Shown in pieces: positions 38,188-44,821 of a stretch of DNA of 48,485 bases; the first letter of the stretch is position 1, and each line of letters opens with the position of its first letter. The notes beneath the pieces were generated by a model. It did not search any database and had not been told where the DNA came from. It saw only the letters and a program-made list of their open reading frames with translations. The position numbers and the translations under genes were made by a program. This DNA comes from JAHEFX01 sp964614585 (GTDB taxonomy: Bacteria; Actinomycetota; Acidimicrobiia; Spongiisociales; JAENVV01). The stretch is taken from NCBI GenBank assembly GCA_964614585.1, contig CAZTLW010000003.1:1-48485 (forward strand). Direction: 5' to 3'.

Positions 38188-41168
38188 GGCACGAACGCCT
38201 CCCGGCCCTCCGGCCAGGCGTCACAGAGCACCCGGACGGCGCATCGCTCGCAGCCACCGCCGGGGCTCGGGGGGAATCGCTCGGCCCGGATGGCCTCGGC
38301 GATCCCCCGGAGCCGGTCGCGCACGGCGTCGAGTTCGTCGAGGTCGAGGCACCGGGTGGCGACGTGGTTGCCGCGGGCGAGCGGATACCAGAGCTCGGCC
38401 GCCGAGACCGGCCCGACGCCCGCCAGCTCGGGGTCGTCCCCCGCCGCCAGGGCGTAGAAGCCGAGCTGGAGGCTGGCGGCGGCCTCGGCCTTCGAGACGG
38501 CCGTGGCCGTCGTCTTGTAGTCGACGATCCGCAGCCCGTCCGGTCCGCGATCGATGCGATCGGCCCTGCCGCGCCATGCCTCGCCATCGAGGGCCAGGCG
38601 CAGCGGTCGCTCGACGAAGGCGGCCGCCCAGGGGCCGGGAGGAGCCGCCGTGTACAGCCGCTCGACGGCCCGTCGGGCCCGTCGGAGCCAGTGGTCGGAC
38701 CACGGCGGGCCGTCGAAGTCCGCCGGGTCGAAGATGTCGTCGAGGGCGGTCAGGGCCTCGTCCGGATCGGCATGGTCCCGGCCGTCGGCGATCGCCGCCC
38801 GGTCGGCGGCCTCGGCGGCGGCGTGGACGACCGACCCGAAGCGCATCCAGACCGATGGCTCGTCGCCGATGCCGAGGTGGCGCTCGAGGGCGTAGCGGCG
38901 GGGGCAGGCCTCATAGGCCATCGCCTGGCTGGGGGAGAAGGCCGCCTCGTCGGGCACGACGCCATCGTCGGGTCCGCGGGCCCGCACGCCCGCCAACTCG
39001 AGGGCGGGCCGGAGGTGGGGGAGCGCGTCGTCGGCGAGGACGGACAGCGCCGCCAGGCGCCGCGCCGCCGGTGTGGCCGGGTCGGTGAGGGAGCGGCGCA
39101 GGCGCGCCTCGGCCTCGGTCGGGGTGACGGGCGGGGCGTCGGACGGGTCGGCGGGCCGGCGGTCGACGTCGCCGGCCACGGCGTCGAGGAATCGGGAGGG
39201 ACGATCCTCGGTCTCGTCGAGACCGGCGGCGGTGGCCGTCCAGATCACCCGCTCGCGGGCCCGGGTCATGGCGGTGTAGGCGAGGCGCATCTCCTCCTGC
39301 ACCCGGAAGCGGGCGGCCGCCGCCGGGTCGCGCCGTCCTGCCGGGAGCAGGTGGGTGTGGAGGATCGACGAGGTGCGACGCAAGTCGGGCAGTACGCCGT
39401 CGACGGCGTCGGCGATGATGACGACGTCGAACGCCAGTCCCTTGGCCTGGTGCAGGGTCGTGACTGCCAGGCGGTCCTGTCCGTCGGCCTCGAAGCGGAG
39501 CAGCGGTTGGGCCTCGAAGTCGTCGGCGGTGGCCCGCGCGAGCATCTCGGCGAGCGTGGTGGTGGGCTCGCGGTCGGCGAGGTGGCCGAGCACCTGGGCG
39601 AAGGAGGCGAGTGCCGCCCGCCATCCCGGGTCGTCGAGGGCCGTTCGGCCGAGGGCCCCCAGGCCGGTCCAGACGCGCCAGAAACCGTCGGCCGCCGCCA
39701 GTCGGTCCGCCCAGTCCGGGGTCTCGATGAGCTCGGCGGCCTCCGTGGCCGGCGGTTCGATCCGGCGAAGCACCTCGGCCCACGGGGTGCGGTCCCGGAC
39801 CCTGATCCGCAGCGCCTCGCGCTCGCCGCCCAGCGGAAGGGCGAGGAGCGGGCCGAGGAGGAGGCGGCGGGCGGCCCGGCGCTGGTCGGATTCGGGGAGG
39901 GCTCGTCGGTCGGCGGTGGCCAGGTCGACCAGGTCGGCGATCGCCCGGACGGCGGGGTGGTCGACGAGGCGGGCGTCGGGACGGTCGTGGGCGATGCCCC
40001 GGCGGTCGAGCGCCCGGGAGAGGTCGGGGAGGAGGCGGCGGGTGGATCGCACGAGCACCGCCATGGCTTGGAGCGGGATGCCCTCGGCGAGATGGAGCCG
40101 TTGGATCTCGCGGGCGATCCAGTCGGCCTCGTGGGTCTGCTGGTCGAACACCGCGACGTCGACCCGGCCACCCGGGCCGGCGGGCTCGACGGGGCCTGCC
40201 GCCCCCGGCAGATCGCCGGCGGTGAGTCGCTCGGCGGCCGCGAGGATGCCCGCCGGTACCCGGAACGAGGTGCCGAGGACCCAGCGCCGGACCGGTCCGT
40301 CGCCCGGCGGGCGGAACCGCGCCCCGAACTCGTCGACGTTGCCCAACTCGGCGCCCCGGAACGAGTAGATCGATTGGTAGGGGTCGGCGGCGACGGTGAG
40401 GTGGCGCCCGACCGGGAGGAGGGCGGCGAGGAAGGCGGCCTGGGCCGGGGTGGTGTCCTGGTACTCGTCGACCAGCACGTACTCGATGTCCCGACCGAGC
40501 GCCTCGGCGACCGCCGGGACGGTGGCCAGCCGGGTCGCCGTCACGACGAGGGTGGCGTAGTCCAGACGGTGCCGCTCCGAGAGCGCCGCGTCGTAGCGGG
40601 CGAGGAACCCGGGCATGGCCCGCCAGTCGTCGCGTCCGGCGGCGGCGGCGGCCAGGTCGGCGCCGTCGAGGAGGTGCTCACGGGCCCGGAGCACGAAGTC
40701 GGTGACCTCCTCGGCGAAGGACCGCGAGCCGAGCAGGTCGGCGAGGCCGGGCGGCCAGGCGGCCCGGTCCTCGGCGGCGAGGAGCTCCGCCACCAGGGCC
40801 ACCTGCTCGGGGCCCGTGAGCAGCGCCGGTGGCTCCGACCAGCCCGCCACGGCCGGACCGTGGGTCTCGACGATCCGGGCGGCGAGCGAGTGGAACGTCG
40901 CCGCCCGGGGGGCCGCCCGGCCCGGGCCGACCGCCTGCCGCAACCGGCGGGTCAGCTCCGACGCCCCACGGCGGGAGAAGGTGAGCATGGCGATACGGGC
41001 CGGTTCGACCCCGTCGGTGACGAGCTGGAGGGCACGCCGGACGAGGAACTCGGTCTTGCCGGCCCCCGGACCCGCGACCACCAACTGGGGCCCGTCGGTG
41101 GTGGCGAGGGCGCCCGGCCAGTCCTCGGGCGCCAGGCGAACCTCCTCGACGTCGCTCGTGCCGGACAC
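38184..41168 (-). CDS. adnA: AdnA-like ATP-dependent helicase-nuclease
   Basis: The 994-residue partner of AdnB. The motor has Walker A GPGAGKTEF near residue 33 and Walker B VLVDEYQDTTPAQ, plus ADPYQSIYSFRGAE and TLHQAKGLAFDVVII, so all key ATPase motifs look intact. The nuclease module shows WRGRADRID and LRIVDYKTTA with QLGFYAL. Fe-S cysteines lie in YEACPRRYA and at Cys973, Cys976 and Cys982 (CERCAVRVLC). The pair would resect double-strand breaks to load recombinase. The GTG at 41168 follows a 42-codon CxxC gene by 20 nt. A weak TATCAC box also lies 7 nt before the GTG. Confidence 0.88.
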   Translation of the reverse strand: MSGTSDVEEVRLAPEDWPGALATTDGPQLVVAGPGAGKTEFLVRRALQLVTDGVEPARIAMLTFSRRGASELTRRLRQAVGPGRAAPRAATFHSLAARIVETHGPAVAGWSEPPALLTGPEQVALVAELLAAEDRAAWPPGLADLLGSRSFAEEVTDFVLRAREHLLDGADLAAAAAGRDDWRAMPGFLARYDAALSERHRLDYATLVVTATRLATVPAVAEALGRDIEYVLVDEYQDTTPAQAAFLAALLPVGRHLTVAADPYQSIYSFRGAELGNVDEFGARFRPPGDGPVRRWVLGTSFRVPAGILAAAERLTAGDLPGAAGPVEPAGPGGRVDVAVFDQQTHEADWIAREIQRLHLAEGIPLQAMAVLVRSTRRLLPDLSRALDRRGIAHDRPDARLVDHPAVRAIADLVDLATADRRALPESDQRRAARRLLLGPLLALPLGGEREALRIRVRDRTPWAEVLRRIEPPATEAAELIETPDWADRLAAADGFWRVWTGLGALGRTALDDPGWRAALASFAQVLGHLADREPTTTLAEMLARATADDFEAQPLLRFEADGQDRLAVTTLHQAKGLAFDVVIIADAVDGVLPDLRRTSSILHTHLLPAGRRDPAAAARFRVQEEMRLAYTAMTRARERVIWTATAAGLDETEDRPSRFLDAVAGDVDRRPADPSDAPPVTPTEAEARLRRSLTDPATPAARRLAALSVLADDALPHLRPALELAGVRARGPDDGVVPDEAAFSPSQAMAYEACPRRYALERHLGIGDEPSVWMRFGSVVHAAAEAADRAAIADGRDHADPDEALTALDDIFDPADFDGPPWSDHWLRRARRAVERLYTAAPPGPWAAAFVERPLRLALDGEAWRGRADRIDRGPDGLRIVDYKTTATAVSKAEAAASLQLGFYALAAGDDPELAGVGPVSAAELWYPLARGNHVATRCLDLDELDAVRDRLRGIAEAIRAERFPPSPGGGCERCAVRVLCDAWPEGREAFVP

Positions 41169-41188
41169 GGTCGCGGTGATAGCAGACG

Positions 41189-41317
41189 TCAGGCGGCCAC
41201 CGGTACGCGGGCCGGTTCGGCGGCGGTGTCGCAGGCGGGGCAGTGGCTCCCGGAGCCCTCGTGGAGGACCTCGACGTCGAGGCCCAGGTCGGCGAGGAGT
41301 CGTTCGATCTCGGTCAT
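41189..41317 (-). CDS. 42-residue CxxC micro-protein upstream of adnA
   Basis: A short reading frame, MTEIERLLADLGLDVEVLH then EGSGSHCPACDTAAEPARVPVAA. Residues 2-18 look like an amphipathic helix; Cys26-Pro-Ala-Cys29 could bind a metal or act as a redox pair. Support for a real gene is the TACGGT box exactly 6 nt before its ATG, the same arrangement as annotated neighbours, and its position as first gene ahead of adnA with 20 nt between. No family was recognised. It could be an Fe-S or zinc accessory of AdnAB, a leader peptide, or a spurious frame; conservation would decide. Confidence 0.55.
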   Translation of the reverse strand: MTEIERLLADLGLDVEVLHEGSGSHCPACDTAAEPARVPVAA

Positions 41318-41323
41318 GGGGTC

Positions 41324-41329
41324 ACCGTA
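41324..41329 (-). promoter_or_regulatory. predicted -10 box (TACGGT), leaderless type
   Basis: TACGGT on the minus strand, then 6 nt, then the ATG at 41317. It would transcribe the micro-gene, adnA and adnB. Confidence 0.5.
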
Positions 41330-41356
41330 CGGGGAGGGTGTGACACGAAATCGGCG

Positions 41357-41362
41357 TAGCCT
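41357..41362 (+). promoter_or_regulatory. predicted -10 box (TAGCCT), leaderless type
   Basis: TAGCCT, then 6 nt, then the GTG at 41369. It is divergent from the CxxC/adnAB promoter, with about 27 bp between the two boxes. Confidence 0.55.
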
Positions 41363-41368
41363 GCCGGG

Positions 41369-41941
41369 GTGGTCCCCGATCCCGTTCGCGTCGTGCTGCC
41401 CCGCGGGGCCGCCATCTGGGTGCGGCCCATCGCCCCCGAGGACAAGCAGATCCTCGTCGATGCCCTGCACCAGTTGAGCGAGGTCAGCAACTACTTCCGA
41501 TTCCACCGGATCGTCCGGGAGCTCACCGACGACGAGCTCGCCTACCTCACCGAGCTCGACCACGTGGACCACGAGGCGTGGGGGGCGTTGTTGGAGGTCG
41601 ACGGCGAGCGCCGACCGGCCGGCATCGCCCGCTACGTGCGGTTGGCCGACCCCGACGAGGCCGAGGCGGCGGTGACCGTGCTCGACGACTACCAGGGTCT
41701 CGGGATCGGCTCGTTCCTCCTCGAGGTGCTGGCCCGCTCCGCGATGCGCAACGGGATCCGACGCTTCGTGGGCAACGTCCTCGCCGAGAACCGGGCGATG
41801 ATCGAGGTGTTCGGACGGATGGGTGCCACGGTGACCGTCGACGACTACGAGGCGACGGCGAAGATGGACCTGCCGTTCGACCACCAGTGGGCGCCCGAGA
41901 CCGCCGAGCGGGTCGTCAGCCACTTCTGCGGCGAGGCGTGA
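41369..41941 (+). CDS. GNAT family acetyltransferase (Pat-like)
   Basis: A 190-residue acetyltransferase that uses acetyl-CoA. WVRPIAPEDKQILVDALHQLSEVSNYFRF and ELTDDELAYLTELDHVDHEAWG match the GNAT domain of protein lysine acetyltransferases such as mycobacterial Pat and the acetyltransferase part of bacterial Pka/PatZ. The acetyl-CoA loop is DDYQGLGIGSFLL (Q-x-x-G-x-G), and the late GNVLAENRAMIEVFGRMG motif is also typical. There is no cyclic-nucleotide or acyl-CoA-synthetase domain attached. Acyl-CoA synthetases, its usual substrates, are encoded elsewhere in the window, but a direct link is inference. YbaK follows with no gap. Confidence 0.85.
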   Translation: MVPDPVRVVLPRGAAIWVRPIAPEDKQILVDALHQLSEVSNYFRFHRIVRELTDDELAYLTELDHVDHEAWGALLEVDGERRPAGIARYVRLADPDEAEAAVTVLDDYQGLGIGSFLLEVLARSAMRNGIRRFVGNVLAENRAMIEVFGRMGATVTVDDYEATAKMDLPFDHQWAPETAERVVSHFCGEA

Positions 41942-42412
41942 GTGGGTCGCACGCCCGTGACCCCGGCCATCCGAGCCCTCCGGGCCGAGGGGGTCGACGC
42001 CGAGCCGGTCGCCTACCGCTACGAGGCCGGTGGTGCCGAGGAGGCGGCCGTCGCCCTGGGCCTCGGGCCCGCGGCGGTCGTCAAGACCCTGGTGGTGGAG
42101 GCGGACGGTGAGCCCCGGTTGGTCCTGATGCACGGGGACCGGGAGGTCTCGCTGCGGTCCGTCGGGCGGGTCGTCGACGCCAAACGAGTGACCGCCGCCG
42201 ATCCCGCCACCGCCGAACGGGTCACCGGGTACCGGGTCGGTGGCATCTCGCCGTTCGGCACCCGACAGGCCCTGCCGGTGCTGTGCCAGTCGACGGTGCT
42301 CGACCTCGACCGGGTCCACGTCAACGCCGGCCGCCGCGGCCTGCTGGTGGCGGTCGACCCGAGGCTGTTCGTGGAGCTGCTCGACGCCACGGTTGCCGAC
42401 GTCGCCGGATAG
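41942..42412 (+). CDS. ybaK: Cys-tRNA(Pro)/Cys-tRNA(Cys) deacylase YbaK/EbsC
   Basis: Hydrolyses cysteine mischarged on tRNA-Pro. The 156-residue protein begins at a GTG directly after the GNAT stop and has the family features TPAIRALRAEGV, the catalytic lysine in AAVVKTLVVE, HGDREVSLRSV, and GYRVGGISPFGTR (GGxSPFG). Length and motifs are standard for YbaK rather than the ProRS editing domain. Its TAG stop is followed at once by the ACCGTCGT tandem repeat and the assembly gap. Confidence 0.92.
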   Translation: MGRTPVTPAIRALRAEGVDAEPVAYRYEAGGAEEAAVALGLGPAAVVKTLVVEADGEPRLVLMHGDREVSLRSVGRVVDAKRVTAADPATAERVTGYRVGGISPFGTRQALPVLCQSTVLDLDRVHVNAGRRGLLVAVDPRLFVELLDATVADVAG

Positions 42413-42439
42413 ACCGTCGTACCGTCGTACCGTCGTACC
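42413..42439. repeat. tandem repeat (ACCGTCGT)x3 ending at the assembly gap
   Basis: Three perfect copies of ACCGTCGT plus ACC begin one base after the ybaK stop and run into the N block. The true array is probably longer and caused the assembly break. A related GACCGTCGTCGG occurs after the gap near 42697. Confidence 0.8.
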
Positions 42440-42539
42440 NNNNNNNNNNNNNNNNNNNNNNNNNNNNNNNNNNNNNNNNNNNNNNNNNNNNNNNNNNNNN
42501 NNNNNNNNNNNNNNNNNNNNNNNNNNNNNNNNNNNNNNN
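42440..42539. other. assembly gap, 100 N
   Basis: Exactly 100 N, the conventional filler for a scaffold join of unknown length. The two sides may not be truly 100 bp apart, and frames that read through it are meaningless. Confidence 0.95.
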
Positions 42540-43142
42540 CCAGACGCGAGAAGGCCCCGAGAAAGCTTCCGCCGGTGAAGGCGTCCGCCCCCTCGGGGCT
42601 CCCGCGATGCCGGCCCTGGGGCCGACATCCGTCGGGTCTCTCGGCTGGCCCAGCCGTTCTCCCGACCGTGGCAGAAGACCGGTCTCCTGCCGTACCGACC
42701 GTCGTCGGTCTTTCCGCGGATGGGATCCCGTCGGATCCCTCCGCCGTCACCGTCCATGCCCGTGTCGGCGGTTCGACGGGTGACACCCCGAGGGGCGTCT
42801 CCCGCCAACCGGCGGACCCGAGGGCCCGCCGTCCACTGTCCGGATGGGGCGCCGGCACCGGAGTGCCGAACCGGCACCGAGGTGCCGACCGCTCTCCCGA
42901 TCGCAGGGCCCGAGGGCCCGGCTCCCGGGGGAGCGCTTCCCCGATCCGACCGTCCGAGGCTGCCCGGAGGCAGGCATCGACCGGTGCGGACCCGTGGGAG
43001 TCCTCCGTCGACCGGGGTCGCATGGCCTCGATCGTCGGTGCGGGAACGGATCGCTCCGATCCCGATCGCCGGTGCTCTCGCCTCGGCGACCAGGAAACAG
43101 TACGCGACACGACAGGGGATGGGAAGCGAATTCGGTGCGGAC
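42540..43142. other. non-coding, hairpin-rich stretch
   Basis: About 600 bp with no credible protein on either strand; open frames exist but are Arg/Pro/Gly/Ser-rich and lack domains. It holds at least eleven perfect inverted repeats of 5-7 bp with loops of 3-5 nt, eight of them with 4-nt loops. Examples: GGGATCC-CGTC-GGATCCC (42722-42739), CGGCAC-CGGA-GTGCCG (42853-42868) and its near copy CGGCAC-CGAG-GTGCCG (42872-42887), GGGCC-CGAG-GGCCC (42906-42919), GCTCC-CGGG-GGAGC (42921-42934), GGATCG-CTC-CGATCC (43048-43062). It may be a structured RNA, a palindromic repeat cluster or an intergenic relic. Confidence 0.6.
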
Positions 43143-43170
43143 TTTTCGCGAACCCCGTCGCGTTTTCGCG
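43143..43170. repeat. direct repeat TTTTCGCG x2, 20 bp apart
   Basis: TTTTCGCG at 43143-43150 and 43163-43170, on the same face of the helix, with the 8-bp palindrome TTCGCGAA (43145-43152) and CGCG-TTTT-CGCG (43159-43170) overlapping. It lies about 70 bp upstream of the exonuclease -10 box and is AT-richer than its surroundings. A regulator site is possible. Confidence 0.45.
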
Positions 43171-43239
43171 TCCCCGGATCCGCGGCCCCCGACGCGGACG
43201 CCCGCGCCGACATGGACCCGATTCGTCGCACCCGCTCCC

Positions 43240-43245
43240 TACGAT
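43240..43245 (+). promoter_or_regulatory. predicted -10 box (TACGAT) of the exonuclease gene
   Basis: TACGAT, then 9 nt (including GGGGAGG), then the ATG at 43255. The purine-rich spacer could also act as a ribosome site if transcription started earlier. Confidence 0.45.
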
Positions 43246-43254
43246 CCGGGGAGG

Positions 43255-44106
43255 ATGTCTGCCACCAGCGACACGGCCAGCGGCGACACGGCCACCGGCG
43301 ACACGGCCGCCAGCAACCCGATCCCCGCCGACGGCGAGGAGGGTCTCCCGCGGCTGCGCTCGTTGAGCCCGAGCCGGGCCTCCGACTTCAAGCAGTGCCC
43401 ACAGCTGTTCAAGTTCCGGGTGATCGACCGGCTCCCCGAACCCGTCTCGGTCCACCAGGCCAGGGGTACCGCCGCCCATCTCGCCCTCGAGCGCCTCTAC
43501 GAGCGACCCGCCCCCGAGCGCACCGCCGAGGCGCTCTACGACCTGTTCCGGGGTGCCTGGTCCGAGCTCCGGGCCGACGAGGCGTACGCCGATCTCTTCG
43601 CCGACGCCGACGAGGAGCGGGCCTGGGGGTTGGCGTCGCTCGATCTCCTCCGCAACTACTTCTCCATCGAGGACCCGACGTCGGTCGATCCGCTGGAACG
43701 GGAGCTCGACCTCACCGAGGAGCTGGAGGGGATGGTGATCCGCGGCATCCTCGACCGCATCGACGAGACCCCCGATGGCGACCTCGTGATCCTCGACTAC
43801 AAGACCGGCCGGGCGCCTCCGGAGCGCTACGCCGCCTCCGCGTTCTTCGCGATGAAGATCTATGCGGTGCTCATCCGTCGCCGCCTCGGCCGCACCCCCG
43901 CCGAGCTGCGACTCATCTACCTGAATGGTCCCACCCAGTACACGATGCCGGTCAACGACCGGGTGCTCGACGGCGTCGAACGCCAGGTCCGGGCCCTGTG
44001 GAACTCCATCGAGTCGGCCATCGAGTCCGGCACCTACCGGCCCTCGCCGTCGGTCCTGTGTGACTGGTGTTCGTTCCAGGACCGCTGCCCGGCGTTCGCC
44101 GAGTGA
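43255..44106 (+). CDS. RecB-family Fe-S exonuclease (Cas4-like PD-(D/E)XK)
   Basis: A 283-residue stand-alone nuclease, related to the nuclease modules of AdnAB and to Cas4. After a Ser/Thr/Asp/Gly tail (residues 1-30, with GDTA repeated), the core shows LSPSRASDFKQCPQLFKFR, GTAAHLALERLYE, the catalytic RGILDRIDETPDG and LVILDYKTGRAP, and Cys48, Cys269, Cys272 and Cys278 for a 4Fe-4S cluster (CDWCSFQDRC). No Cas genes are near, so a repair role is more likely than CRISPR adaptation. I recall a similar RecB-like exonuclease in mycobacteria (Rv2119). Confidence 0.9.
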   Translation: MSATSDTASGDTATGDTAASNPIPADGEEGLPRLRSLSPSRASDFKQCPQLFKFRVIDRLPEPVSVHQARGTAAHLALERLYERPAPERTAEALYDLFRGAWSELRADEAYADLFADADEERAWGLASLDLLRNYFSIEDPTSVDPLERELDLTEELEGMVIRGILDRIDETPDGDLVILDYKTGRAPPERYAASAFFAMKIYAVLIRRRLGRTPAELRLIYLNGPTQYTMPVNDRVLDGVERQVRALWNSIESAIESGTYRPSPSVLCDWCSFQDRCPAFAE

Positions 44107-44137
44107 TCCACCCGGTGCGGCGGTTCGTACCGTGGGG

Positions 44138-44797
44138 ATGATCTCGGAACTGGTCGACGAGCTGCGAGGCGTCCTTCGAGGGCGTCCCGTCGTGGATGGG
44201 GCGATCCCCGTGCTCGTCTTCGGCCTCCTGGCGGGGTGGTCCGTGGCGTGGGCGTCGGGCATCGCCGTGGCGATCGGCCTCGTGCTGTTGGTGGTGCGCC
44301 GGGTCATCGGCGGCTCCGGCGTCTGGGCCATCGGCGGCATCGGCGGTGTCGCCCTCGGTGCGGTGCTGGCGGTGGCCTTCGACGACGCCGGTGGGTTCTT
44401 CATCCCCGGCATCGTGCGGGGCGGCGGGGTGGCCGTGATCGGCCTGGTGAGCCTGCTGCTCCCGCTCCCGATGGTGTCGTGGACGTCGATCGTGTTCCGG
44501 CGCTGGCCCACCGGGTGGTACCGCCACCCCAAGGTGCGGCCGGCCTATGCGGAGACGACGGTGTTGTGGGTCCTGTTCTTCGGAGCCCGGGCCCTGGCCC
44601 AGTACGTCGCCCTCGACGCCGGCGCCACCGTCCAGTCGGTGCTCGCCATCGCCCTCGGCTGGCCCGCCACGATCGCCCTGCTGGTGGTGACCTACGTGTA
44701 CGGCACGTGGCGGCTCCGCCACCTCGGCGGGCCCTCGGTCGAGGAGTTCGAGGCGGGCGCCGAACCCCCGTTCGAGGGGCAACGGCGAGGGTTCTAG
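44138..44797 (+). CDS. DUF3159-like membrane protein
   Basis: A 219-residue protein with about five to six membrane segments (AIPVLVFGLLAGWSVAWASG, GLVSLLLPLPMVSWTSIVF, SVLAIALGWPATIALLVVTYVYGTW). The FRRWPTGWYRHPKVRPAYAETTVLWVLFFGARALAQ block resembles the DUF3159 family of actinobacteria, known only as an uncharacterised membrane protein. The ATG at 44138 is preceded by GGGG; a TACCGT box is only 4 nt upstream, closer than for other genes here, so the start is less sure. It converges on the glutamate dehydrogenase gene. Confidence 0.75.
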   Translation: MISELVDELRGVLRGRPVVDGAIPVLVFGLLAGWSVAWASGIAVAIGLVLLVVRRVIGGSGVWAIGGIGGVALGAVLAVAFDDAGGFFIPGIVRGGGVAVIGLVSLLLPLPMVSWTSIVFRRWPTGWYRHPKVRPAYAETTVLWVLFFGARALAQYVALDAGATVQSVLAIALGWPATIALLVVTYVYGTWRLRHLGGPSVEEFEAGAEPPFEGQRRGF

Positions 44798-44815
44798 GAC
44801 CGGTCGTACCCGGTC
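44798..44815. terminator. candidate bidirectional hairpin between converging genes
   Basis: GACCGG and CCGGTC (6 bp) with a 6-nt loop TCGTAC, filling most of the 24-nt gap between the two stops. No T-tract is seen. Confidence 0.4.
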
Positions 44816-44821
44816 GGCGTC

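Noticed and set aside
35206..41477. Two plus-strand frames of over 1000 codons opposite adnB and adnA
   Set aside because: Both are shadows of the helicase-nuclease genes, whose motifs are unmistakable on the minus strand.
42413..42439. Possible CRISPR repeat
   Set aside because: Unit is only 8 bp with no spacers and no cas genes; the Cas4-like nuclease at 43255 is a RecB-family exonuclease.
42575..43366. 263-codon plus-strand frame in the hairpin region
   Set aside because: Ends in repeated ATRPPATR-like peptides from another frame of the exonuclease start; no domain or promoter.
41189..44532. Long minus-strand frames reading across the N gap
   Set aside because: They cross unknown sequence and have no domains; only the last 42 codons of one, from ATG 41317, have promoter support.
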